Positions 52,723-60,723 of a stretch of DNA of 64,000 bases are shown here, piece after piece. Position 1 is the stretch's first letter. Every line of letters begins with the position of its first letter. The notes beneath the pieces were generated by a model, which was not told where the DNA came from, searched no databases, and saw only the letters and a list, made by a program, of their open reading frames with translations. Source of the DNA: UBA8389 sp964472175 (lineage in GTDB: Bacteria > Bacteroidota > Bacteroidia > Bacteroidales > UBA1402); NCBI GenBank assembly GCA_964472175.1, contig CAYYJF010000001.1, positions 1 through 64,000 of the forward strand. Direction: 5' to 3'. Position numbers and translations under genes: made by a program.

Positions 52723-52730
52723 TATCTTTG
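52723..52730 (+). promoter_or_regulatory. dapB operon promoter -7 element
   Basis: TATCTTTG matches TAnnTTTG, 43 bases before the dapB ATG. It likely serves dapB and the two signal peptidase genes and wbqC. Confidence 0.55.
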
Positions 52731-52773
52731 CCGTTTGAATTGAGAGACAAATCGTTTTTTTTAAATTATATAT

Positions 52774-53487
52774 ATGAAGATTGCGTTAATTGGTTACGGG
52801 AAAATGGGGCATGAGATTGAAAGAATTGCTCTGGAAAGAGGTCATGAGATTGTTTGCACCATTGATATTGGGAACCCCGAAGCTTTTGATTCCGACGCTT
52901 TCAAATCGGCGCAGGTAGCCATCGAATTTACCAGACCCGAATCCGCATTGAACAATTATAGAAAGTGCTTTGAAAAAAATATTTCTGTGGTGTCCGGAAC
53001 AACTGGCTGGTTAAATGCAATTGAAGAAATTCAAACAGCCTGCAAAAACGGACAGACCTTCTTTTATGCTTCAAATTTCAGTCTGGGTGTCAACCTTTTC
53101 TTTGCATTAAACAAAAAACTGGCAGAGATGATGCAAAACATTCCGGCTTACGATGTACGCATGAAAGAAATTCACCATACCCAAAAACTGGATGCGCCCT
53201 CAGGAACAGCCATCACCCTGGCTGAAGACATTCTAAAAATATGTGACCAGAAAAAGCAGTGGGTCAATCAAATCAGCCCCGAAAAATCGGACTTAATGAT
53301 TGTTTCTGAACGCACCGGAGCTGTTCCTGGATTTCATGAAATCACCTGGGAATCTGATGTGGATTCCATCACCATTGCACACGACGCAAAAAACAGGGTC
53401 GGTTTTGCCCTTGGAGCAGTATTGGCCGCAGAATTTACCGAAAACCACACCGGTTTTCTATCAATGAATGATTTACTCGGGTTTTAA
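52774..53487 (+). CDS. dapB: 4-hydroxy-tetrahydrodipicolinate reductase
   Basis: NAD(P)H reductase of the lysine/diaminopimelate pathway, 237 residues. MKIALIGYGKMGHEIERIA holds the GxGxxG nucleotide motif. The catalytic segment EIHHTQKLDAPSGTAITLAE near residue 131 contains the conserved His pair and Lys. GTTGWL near residue 76 and SNFSLGVNLFF near residue 101 are also canonical. First gene of dapB-lepB-lepB-wbqC, an order conserved in many Bacteroidota. Confidence 0.96.
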   Translation: MKIALIGYGKMGHEIERIALERGHEIVCTIDIGNPEAFDSDAFKSAQVAIEFTRPESALNNYRKCFEKNISVVSGTTGWLNAIEEIQTACKNGQTFFYASNFSLGVNLFFALNKKLAEMMQNIPAYDVRMKEIHHTQKLDAPSGTAITLAEDILKICDQKKQWVNQISPEKSDLMIVSERTGAVPGFHEITWESDVDSITIAHDAKNRVGFALGAVLAAEFTENHTGFLSMNDLLGF

Positions 53488-53504
53488 TCTAACATCGAAA
53501 TTCA

Positions 53505-54962
53505 ATGAGCCAGGATACAAATAAAAAGACCAAAAATTCAAAGAAATTGAAATGGATTCGCTTCTCCATTTGGACGATGATGACCATCCTTTTCTCCATT
53601 TGGACACAAAGTTTTTGGTGGTTGCTTGCAATCCCTATGTTTCTTGACCTATACATTACCCGCTACTTCCCATGGGGATTCTGGAAAAAATCTAAAAATA
53701 AATACTTTAAAAGCATCATGGATTGGGTTGATGCCATCGTATTTGCACTGATCGCTGTATACATCATCAACATTTACTTTTTTCAAAACTATCAAATACC
53801 TTCTTCTTCACTTGAAAAGTCACTCTTGGTAGGCGATTTCCTGTTTGTGAGTAAAGCAAGTTATGGGCCCAGAGTACCCAATACGCCATTGGCTTTTCCA
53901 TTGGCGCATCACACCATTCCTGGTTTGAATATTAAATCCTATTCGGATAAACCACATTGGGGGTATAAAAGGGTTCCAGGTCTGGGAAAAATCAAAAGAA
54001 ATGACATTGTCGTCTTCAATTATCCTGCTGGAGATTCAGTGACTATTACCAAACCCATTCCGGATTATTATACCTTGAGTTACACCTTGGGGAGACAGTA
54101 TCAAACTTCGACAGAGGTTGCCAGTAATTACATTAAAAACAACCCTGATCTTTTCGGTAAATTGGTATACAGACCCGTCGATCGTCGGGAACATTATGTA
54201 AAAAGATGTATCGGACTGCCCGGAGAAACACTGGTCATTAAAAACAACCACGTATTTATTGATGGCGTCAAAATTGAAGAAGAGCCTGGTGTACAATTCA
54301 ACTATTTTGTTCAAACAAAAGGAGGATATATCACCGAAACCATGTTCCAATCCTGGGGTATTACCAAGGAAGACTATTTAAACAGTAAGATTGACCTCAA
54401 TGAGCTCGGATCTTTGGGCCTTCCATTTCATAAAAATACAAATGGAGCCTACAATCCGGTTTATATTCTACCGGCCACTAAAAGCACATTGAATAAAATC
54501 AAAAACAATCCTTTTATTGATACGGCATTTATTGAACCAGATATTATTAATGGCATGAATTTCGGCGGGCCATCTTATCCATTAACCGATGAAAATTCCT
54601 GGACAAGAGACAATTACGGTCCCATCTGGATTCCTGCAAAAGGAGCGACAATCAAATTAACTTTGGAAAATCTCCCCATCTATTTGCGTGTAATTGAAAA
54701 CTACGAAGGACAATCAGTGGATGTCATAAATCAAAAAATTTACATCAATGGGAAAGTTGTACAATCCTACACTTTTCAGATGGATTATTATTGGATGATG
54801 GGTGATAACAGGCACAATTCTGCAGACTCAAGGTCGTGGGGTTTCGTACCTGAAGATCACGTTGTTGGGAAGCCCATTCTTGTCTGGTTGTCTTTGGATA
54901 AAGATAAAAGTTTGTTTGAAGGAAAAATTCGATGGAATCGATTTTTTAAACGCGCTTACTAA
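53505..54962 (+). CDS. lepB: signal peptidase I
   Basis: Membrane serine protease that removes signal peptides of exported proteins, 485 residues, the long Bacteroidota type with an insert of about 130 residues. Two N-terminal hydrophobic segments (about 25-50 and 78-95) precede the catalytic domain. The nucleophile is Ser102 in IPSSSLEKSL, and the general base is Lys233 in YVKRCIGLPGE. MMGDNRHNSADSRSWGFVP near residue 431 is the conserved box E. It starts 17 bases after dapB. Confidence 0.94.
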   Translation: MSQDTNKKTKNSKKLKWIRFSIWTMMTILFSIWTQSFWWLLAIPMFLDLYITRYFPWGFWKKSKNKYFKSIMDWVDAIVFALIAVYIINIYFFQNYQIPSSSLEKSLLVGDFLFVSKASYGPRVPNTPLAFPLAHHTIPGLNIKSYSDKPHWGYKRVPGLGKIKRNDIVVFNYPAGDSVTITKPIPDYYTLSYTLGRQYQTSTEVASNYIKNNPDLFGKLVYRPVDRREHYVKRCIGLPGETLVIKNNHVFIDGVKIEEEPGVQFNYFVQTKGGYITETMFQSWGITKEDYLNSKIDLNELGSLGLPFHKNTNGAYNPVYILPATKSTLNKIKNNPFIDTAFIEPDIINGMNFGGPSYPLTDENSWTRDNYGPIWIPAKGATIKLTLENLPIYLRVIENYEGQSVDVINQKIYINGKVVQSYTFQMDYYWMMGDNRHNSADSRSWGFVPEDHVVGKPILVWLSLDKDKSLFEGKIRWNRFFKRAY

Positions 54963-54985
54963 AAGTATTAACCAAAATACAAAGC

Positions 54986-55876
54986 ATGAAAATCAGACCA
55001 ATTATTCTGATTTTATTTATTGCTGCATTTATTGCAATGACAATTCGGGTGTTTTTCATAGAATCTTACAAAATAGCAACAGATTCAATGTCAGACACGC
55101 ACAAATCTGGAGTATGTCTGCTTGTTGAGAAGTGGACACTTGGAGCACTTATCCCTTTTAGTCATAGGCAAAGGGTTTCCGGATTTGGCTCGATTGAAAG
55201 AAACGATTTGATTGTATATAAACAACCACTTATCAGGCCCTCTTCCCCCAGAAATCGCGACCTGCTCAGTCGATGTATCGGATTGCCGGGAGAAACGCTC
55301 TATTTGAGCAACGATACCGTTCTTGTGAACAATCAATTATTAAACAGACCAAAGACCATCGTTGAATGCTATCGTTTTTCTTCGGAAGCAGAAAACACGT
55401 TAAAAAAGCAAATCATTCGACTGAAATTAAGCGCAGCCATTTACGAAAAAGGGGATGTTGGATATGTCTATTTGAACAAATGGGATTGGTATAAATTATA
55501 TACCAGCAAACCATTGGAAAAATCCACTCTACAAAAGGAATCATGGGTCATGCAACCCATACACTTGAAAATACCCAAAAAAGGAATGAAAATTCCTCTG
55601 AATGACAGCACATTACAATTGTATGGTAACCTCATACAAAATTTTGAAGAGGTAAAAATTACAAGAGATTCCGTCGGTAGAATCTATAAAAACGGATATT
55701 TGGCACATCTCTATGTCTTCAAACAAAATTACTACTTTTTGATGAACGACCATCAAGGGCATTTAAATGACAGCAGACAATTTGGAGTCATTCCCGAATC
55801 CTTGTTTGTTGGCAGGGCTTGTTTTGTTTTATTCTCACCTGAGAACAAACGATTTATGCAAAAAATATCGAATTAA
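54986..55876 (+). CDS. signal peptidase I paralog lacking the catalytic lysine
   Basis: 296 residues with one N-terminal membrane segment (IILILFIAAFIAMTIRVFF). The peptidase S26 fold is clear: ATDSMSDTHKSG has the serine equivalent (Ser34). RCIGLPGETLYLSNDTVLVN matches the region after the base. NDSRQFGVIPESLFVG matches box E. But the lysine that serves as general base in the preceding LepB is Ser95 here (LLSRCIGLPGE). It may be catalytically dead, use another base, or be a regulatory partner of LepB. It lies 23 bases after lepB and 2 bases before wbqC. Confidence 0.85.
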   Translation: MKIRPIILILFIAAFIAMTIRVFFIESYKIATDSMSDTHKSGVCLLVEKWTLGALIPFSHRQRVSGFGSIERNDLIVYKQPLIRPSSPRNRDLLSRCIGLPGETLYLSNDTVLVNNQLLNRPKTIVECYRFSSEAENTLKKQIIRLKLSAAIYEKGDVGYVYLNKWDWYKLYTSKPLEKSTLQKESWVMQPIHLKIPKKGMKIPLNDSTLQLYGNLIQNFEEVKITRDSVGRIYKNGYLAHLYVFKQNYYFLMNDHQGHLNDSRQFGVIPESLFVGRACFVLFSPENKRFMQKISN

Positions 55877-55878
55877 GT

Positions 55879-56517
55879 ATGTCTCTGTCCTATTTCTCCA
55901 TTGCTTATTTTGCACCCATTCAATATTATTGGCATTGGAATCAGTCTAAAACAGTAGTGATTGATGGTGGAGAACACTACCAAAAACAAAGCTGGAGAAA
56001 CCGTTGTCAGATAGCAACGGCAAACGGCCCCTTATCTTTAAGCATCCCCATTCTTTCAAATGGTGAGAAGAGCATATGTGATGTACAAATTTCAGACCAT
56101 GGAAATTGGCAATCAAAACATCTTGTTGCCATTGAATCTGCCTATCAGTCCAGTCCGTTTTTTGAATATTACTACGACGACATTCGGGAATTAATTCAGC
56201 AAAAAGGCATCGGTTTGTTTGAATTCAACCGATCCATTCACGAAAAGATGTGCGCCTGGCTTAACATATCCAAGCCATACCACATTCAAACAACTGAATT
56301 GCAATTGGAGGATGCTACAAGCAAAATAAACGACTTTAGAGCAAGCATTCATCCCAAAATCAATTGGAAAGAAACCGATTGCGCCTTTCAATCCACACCT
56401 TATTATCAAGTTTTTGAGGCCAAATTTGGTTTTTTGGAGAATTTAAGCATTCTTGATCTGCTTTTCAATATGGGACCAGAGTCTATCCTTTATTTGATGG
56501 ATAGGTCTCAATCATAA
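55879..56517 (+). CDS. WbqC family protein
   Basis: 212 residues matching the WbqC-like family, which occurs in O-antigen loci of some bacteria and beside lepB in Bacteroidota. Typical segments are IAYFAPIQYYWHWNQSKTVV at the N-terminus, YQKQSWRNRCQIATANGPLS near residue 34, and HLVAIESAYQSSPFFEYYYD near residue 78. No signal peptide. The biochemical role is not established; some members are tied to amino-sugar or glycopeptide modification. It overlaps the convergent M16 gene by 10 bases. Confidence 0.87.
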   Translation: MSLSYFSIAYFAPIQYYWHWNQSKTVVIDGGEHYQKQSWRNRCQIATANGPLSLSIPILSNGEKSICDVQISDHGNWQSKHLVAIESAYQSSPFFEYYYDDIRELIQQKGIGLFEFNRSIHEKMCAWLNISKPYHIQTTELQLEDATSKINDFRASIHPKINWKETDCAFQSTPYYQVFEAKFGFLENLSILDLLFNMGPESILYLMDRSQS

Positions 56518-57755
56518 ATAATTCTGTTCAGCTTTTTAATCTCAAGAATTTCATTGGCAATGTCCATTAAGTCGAGCGCTTTAAAAGTAAGAACATGATT
56601 CATGACTTCCTCCATGCTATCGTATTTATTGAAATGCAATAGACTCTTTCCCATGGCCAAAGTCGCATTTTCTTTGTTTTCTGAAGAAATGGCCATCTGC
56701 CCAAAAAGCTGATTTTGAGCAGACTTTAATTGCCTATCGGTGAGCTTATTATCCATGAGCAGCCTCAATTCTTTTTCAACAATGGTCAAACATTGATCCA
56801 AATTGGAGGGATCGGTACCAAGATAAATGGTAAACAATCCTGTATCGGAATAGGAGGAAACCCCCGACTCCACAGAATACACCAATCCACGCTTTTCTCT
56901 CAAAGAAACATTCAAACGGCTGTTCATCCCCGGCCCTCCAAGGATGTTGCTGAGCAACACCATCCCAACCCTCTTTGGATCATTCAACGCATAATTTTTG
57001 CCACCAATAATCACATGCGCCTGGTGCGTATCTTTATGAAGCGTTTGGATCATTCCCCGATGCGGATTCGGCAGCAGGGAGTTCGATTTCATCGCTTTTT
57101 TCCTAGGCAAAACCGACAAATACTTATCGATTAATTTATTGAAATGCTTCGTTGAAATGGAGGATTGTGAATAAAATACAAGCCTCTCCGTATCATAATT
57201 CCTTTCTAAGAAATCCACAAAATGCTGCTGGTCAAAAGCATTCAAAGAATCTGGTGATCCCAAAATACGTCTTCCAATGGGATGCTGCCCATACAATAAA
57301 GCTTCAAAATCATCAAAAATCAGATCCGAGGGAGAATCTTCATATGAATTGATTTCATCCATGATGACCAAACGCTCTTTCTCAATCTCTGAAGTTTGAA
57401 AGACGGAGTGATGCACCAAATCTGTCAACAATTCAATGGCCCTTTCATAGTCTTTTTCCAAAAACATGGAATACACATACAATTCTTCCTTGGTGGTATA
57501 GGCATTCAACTCTCCGCCAACGGTTTCCATCCGGTTCAGGATATGATGCGGCCTTCTGTTTGTGGTCCCTTTAAACAACATATGCTCCGTAAAATGAGCC
57601 AATCCGGATTCAAAATCCAGCTCATCCCGGGAGCCAACCTGCAGCACAAAACCGCAACAAGAGACCAAACCGACACAGGATTTATGAATCACCCTGATGC
57701 CATTGGGGAGGTTTAGAATAGTGGTAGAAGGATCCATCGGTGAGGTCGTTTTCAT
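56508..57755 (-). CDS. M16 family zinc peptidase, short type
   Basis: 415 residues, one active M16 module as in mitochondrial-processing-peptidase-like bacterial proteins. The zinc motif HFTEH (H54, E57, H58) sits in GLAHFTEHMLFKGT, with the third ligand glutamate in the LTDLVHHSVFQTSEIEKE region. EKRGLVYSVESGVSSYSDTG is the conserved R/Y box near residue 286. No signal peptide, so probably cytoplasmic, acting with a partner or as homodimer. It starts within the last 4 bases of the PfkB gene and is the second gene of that operon. Confidence 0.93.
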   Translation of the reverse strand: MKTTSPMDPSTTILNLPNGIRVIHKSCVGLVSCCGFVLQVGSRDELDFESGLAHFTEHMLFKGTTNRRPHHILNRMETVGGELNAYTTKEELYVYSMFLEKDYERAIELLTDLVHHSVFQTSEIEKERLVIMDEINSYEDSPSDLIFDDFEALLYGQHPIGRRILGSPDSLNAFDQQHFVDFLERNYDTERLVFYSQSSISTKHFNKLIDKYLSVLPRKKAMKSNSLLPNPHRGMIQTLHKDTHQAHVIIGGKNYALNDPKRVGMVLLSNILGGPGMNSRLNVSLREKRGLVYSVESGVSSYSDTGLFTIYLGTDPSNLDQCLTIVEKELRLLMDNKLTDRQLKSAQNQLFGQMAISSENKENATLAMGKSLLHFNKYDSMEEVMNHVLTFKALDLMDIANEILEIKKLNRIIYD

Positions 57756-58681
57756 CTTTTATTTGAATAACTAGCTGCGAACTCTTTCGATAAAGAGTTT
57801 TCGTAGGATTGGCAAACCTCGGAAGCGAAATCCAATCCACATTCAATAATGTAGTCCCAATCGGACTCCCTTAAATGTATCAAATCGAATTTTGAAACAC
57901 CGGCATGATACAAAGCAAATAAAATACCGGCATTGAAATTATCCCCTGCACCCACCGTACTCACCGGCTGAATGGATTTGGACTCATATTGCTTCTTGAA
58001 ATTTGGCGTTCTGACAACAACACCCTTTTCTGCATACGTACAAATGAAGATTTGCGTGTAGAATTGAATTTTTTCTTTATACACTTTGTCCATATCCGTC
58101 GTGTTGTACATATAGAAAAAATCATCCACAGAACCTCGAATAATGTCTGAAAATTCGAAATTTTCAATAAACGTAGGCGTTAAACGAATGGACTCGTTCG
58201 CATGTGTAGATCTAAAATTTACATCGTAATACACGATGGCTTTCCTGTCGGTGGCAAATTGAAGCAAATCCAGCATTCTTGGGCGCAAAACCGGGTTGAT
58301 GGCATAATAGGAACCAAACAGAACCAAATCATCTGCTTCCAGGATTGGATACCCAGTTTCAAGCCTATTGTTTGGATAATCTTTGTAAAAAAGATATTCA
58401 GCATCATTTTGCGCATTTAAAAAAGCCAGTGAAACGGGCGATTTTCCATCAGGGAAAGTATCAATGTATTCAGTCGTCAGATGACTTTCAGCCATATAAT
58501 CCTTGATGATTTTCCCAACCCTGTCATTTCCAATTTCGCTGATAAAAATTGCAGGCAAGCCCATACGTCCCAACGATATTAAACCATTGAATGAAGATCC
58601 ACCCGGAACAGCACGAACTGGCTGATTCTCTTTAAAAAGGATATCCAGAATGGTTTCACCAATGCCTACAATCTTCTTCAT
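57752..58681 (-). CDS. PfkB family carbohydrate kinase
   Basis: 309-residue ribokinase-like kinase. VGIGETILDILFKENQPVRA and PGGSSFNGLISLGRMGL form the sugar-binding lid and site 1. TVGAGDNFNAGILFALYHAG near residue 240 is the PfkB signature 2, with the catalytic Asp and the anion hole. The substrate (fructose, ribose, nucleoside or other) cannot be told. No sugar transporter or regulator lies nearby. First gene of a two-gene operon with the M16 peptidase, linked by a 4-base overlap. Confidence 0.9.
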   Translation of the reverse strand: MKKIVGIGETILDILFKENQPVRAVPGGSSFNGLISLGRMGLPAIFISEIGNDRVGKIIKDYMAESHLTTEYIDTFPDGKSPVSLAFLNAQNDAEYLFYKDYPNNRLETGYPILEADDLVLFGSYYAINPVLRPRMLDLLQFATDRKAIVYYDVNFRSTHANESIRLTPTFIENFEFSDIIRGSVDDFFYMYNTTDMDKVYKEKIQFYTQIFICTYAEKGVVVRTPNFKKQYESKSIQPVSTVGAGDNFNAGILFALYHAGVSKFDLIHLRESDWDYIIECGLDFASEVCQSYENSLSKEFAASYSNKR

Positions 58682-58706
58682 ATATCTAAATTTAAAAAAA
58701 TGGAGT

Positions 58707-58714
58707 CAAACTTA
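58707..58714 (-). promoter_or_regulatory. promoter -7 element of the PfkB-M16 operon
   Basis: TAAGTTTG on the minus strand matches TAnnTTTG, 25 bases upstream of the PfkB start. Confidence 0.5.
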
Positions 58715-58769
58715 AGGTATTCAGCTATAATAGGCAAGAAAATCAGGATAATATTTGAAAAAATATGTC

Positions 58770-58777
58770 TACCTTTG
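58770..58777 (+). promoter_or_regulatory. deaD promoter -7 element
   Basis: TACCTTTG matches TAnnTTTG. Transcription would begin just before a hairpin in the leader (58783-58800). Confidence 0.6.
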
Positions 58778-58782
58778 CACCC

Positions 58783-58800
58783 GCTGTTGCTGATAACAGC
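58783..58800 (+). promoter_or_regulatory. hairpin at the 5' end of the deaD leader
   Basis: GCTGTT and AACAGC pair around a six-base loop at the very start of the predicted mRNA, 15 bases before the ATG. It could stabilise the mRNA or sense temperature, as helicase mRNAs are often cold-regulated; this is inference. Confidence 0.35.
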
Positions 58801-58815
58801 ATTTAAATTAATTTA

Positions 58816-60675
58816 ATGAAGACATTTGAAGAATTGGGAATCGCACCCGCTATTTTAAAAGCGATTTCCGACCTGGGTTATGAACAGCCCATGCCCGTAC
58901 AAGAAGAAGTTATTCCATTCTTACTTGGCGATGACAACGACGTCATAGCCTTAGCTCAAACCGGTACAGGAAAAACGGCAGCATTCGGTTTGCCTATTAT
59001 CCAAAAAATTGACGTTTCAACTTTCAAACCACAAGCATTGGTTCTTTGTCCTACCCGTGAATTGTGTTTACAAATTGCAGACGATTTAAACGACTATTCC
59101 CAATACATCGATGATTTAAAAGTTTTGCCGGTATACGGTGGATCCAGCATTGAAAGCCAAATTAAAACGTTGAAAAGAGGTGTGCACATTGTTGTTGCAA
59201 CTCCAGGCCGTCTATTGGATTTGATGAACAGAAGATGCGTTGACTTAAGAAGCATTAAAAACGTCATTATGGACGAAGCAGACGAAATGCTCAATATGGG
59301 TTTTTCGGAAAGTATCGATGCCATCCTGGCTGAAGTGCCCACAGAAAGAAACATGTTGCTATTTTCTGCGACAATGCCCTCCGAAATCGCACGCATTACT
59401 GGAAAATATATGAAACATCCACGTGAAATCGTGGTCGGAAACAAAAACGAAAGTACTGCCAATGTGAAACATGTATATTACATGGTTCATGCCAAGGATA
59501 AATACCAGACATTGAAACGTATTGCAGACTTTTATCCAAACATTTACGGGATTATTTTCTGCCGTACAAGAAAAGACACCCAAGAAATTGCAGACAAACT
59601 GATTCAAGACGGATATAGTGCAGATTCTCTACACGGAGACCTCTCTCAATCTCAAAGAGACTACGTGATGAATAAATTTCGTCTCAGAACCATTCAATTG
59701 CTTGTTGCAACCGATGTTGCAGCTAGAGGATTGGATGTGAACGATTTGACACATGTCATCAATTTCAGTTTGCCCGATGATGCTGAAACTTATACACACC
59801 GAAGTGGTAGAACCGGTAGAGCAGGGAAAACAGGCATCTCCATTGCCATCACCCACATCAAGGAAAAAGGCAAAATCAAGGAGATTGAGCGTAAAATCAA
59901 CAAAACTTTTGTTGCTGCCACCATGCCAACTGGTCAGGCAATTTGTGAAAAACAAATATTCCATTTTTTCGATCAAATTGAAAAAGTAAAAGTGAATGAA
60001 GAAGAAATTCAGCCTTTACTTCCTCAAATTTACAGGAAACTGGAATGGCTTGAAAAAGAAGATCTTTTGAAACGCGTTGCCTCATTGGAACTTAATCGAA
60101 TGTTGGAATACTATCGCGATACGCAAGATATCAATACAGTAGATGAAAATTCCAAAAGAGAACGCCCTGAAAGAGACAGAGAATCGACAGGACCTGAACC
60201 CGGATTTAGCAAAATCTTTATCGGATTGGGTAAAATGGACGGCATCAACCCCAAAAATCTCATGGATTTGGTCAATGATTATGTTGAAGGCCGCGTTCGA
60301 ATCGGGAAAATCGATTTCTTTACCAGATATTCGCTTTTTGATGTAGAAGAAGCCTCTGCTAAAACAGTCGTCAATGCGCTTCGCAATTTGGATTTCCTTG
60401 GAAGAAATGTCAAGGTTGATTTTGCCACAGAAGAGCAAATGAACCGTGGACAAAAGGAAAAATACGGTGAAGGTTCCAGCAACCCTTTCAGAAAAGGCCG
60501 TTCACAAGGTGGTGGAGGCTACAAAAGAGAAGGTGGAAGCAGGGATAGAAAACCTGGTGCTTCTGGTTCAGGCGGTTACAAAAAGAGTTCAGGAAACGCT
60601 GGAGGAGGAAGAAGAGATGACAAGCGATCAGGCGGTTATGGCGGAAGCTCCGAGAGAAGAAATAAAAAATATTAA
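58816..60675 (+). CDS. deaD: DEAD-box RNA helicase (DeaD/CsdA-like)
   Basis: ATP-dependent RNA helicase of 619 residues that remodels rRNA and mRNA structure. Motifs in order: AQTGTGKTAAF near residue 47 (Walker A), PTRELCLQ, PGRLLDLM, DEADEMLNMGFSE (motif II) near residue 154, SATMPSE, ATDVAARGLDV and HRSGRTGRAGK. After the core, residues ~455-555 form a DbpA-type RNA-binding domain (FIGLGKMDGINPKNLMDLVN). The last 60 residues are a Gly/Arg/Lys/Ser-rich tail for RNA contact. This layout matches CsdA/DeaD. Confidence 0.94.
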   Translation: MKTFEELGIAPAILKAISDLGYEQPMPVQEEVIPFLLGDDNDVIALAQTGTGKTAAFGLPIIQKIDVSTFKPQALVLCPTRELCLQIADDLNDYSQYIDDLKVLPVYGGSSIESQIKTLKRGVHIVVATPGRLLDLMNRRCVDLRSIKNVIMDEADEMLNMGFSESIDAILAEVPTERNMLLFSATMPSEIARITGKYMKHPREIVVGNKNESTANVKHVYYMVHAKDKYQTLKRIADFYPNIYGIIFCRTRKDTQEIADKLIQDGYSADSLHGDLSQSQRDYVMNKFRLRTIQLLVATDVAARGLDVNDLTHVINFSLPDDAETYTHRSGRTGRAGKTGISIAITHIKEKGKIKEIERKINKTFVAATMPTGQAICEKQIFHFFDQIEKVKVNEEEIQPLLPQIYRKLEWLEKEDLLKRVASLELNRMLEYYRDTQDINTVDENSKRERPERDRESTGPEPGFSKIFIGLGKMDGINPKNLMDLVNDYVEGRVRIGKIDFFTRYSLFDVEEASAKTVVNALRNLDFLGRNVKVDFATEEQMNRGQKEKYGEGSSNPFRKGRSQGGGGYKREGGSRDRKPGASGSGGYKKSSGNAGGGRRDDKRSGGYGGSSERRNKKY

Positions 60676-60684
60676 TGATTCAGT

Positions 60685-60716
60685 ATGGCTGCCCCTCATA
60701 AGGCAGCCATCATTTT
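60685..60716 (+). terminator. hairpin after deaD
   Basis: A nine-pair stem (60685-60693 with 60702-60710) around an eight-base loop is followed by CATTTTG. The T tract is weak, so it may be a partial terminator or an mRNA 3' stabiliser between deaD and the ABC-F gene. Confidence 0.55.
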
Positions 60717-60723
60717 GTAAAAT

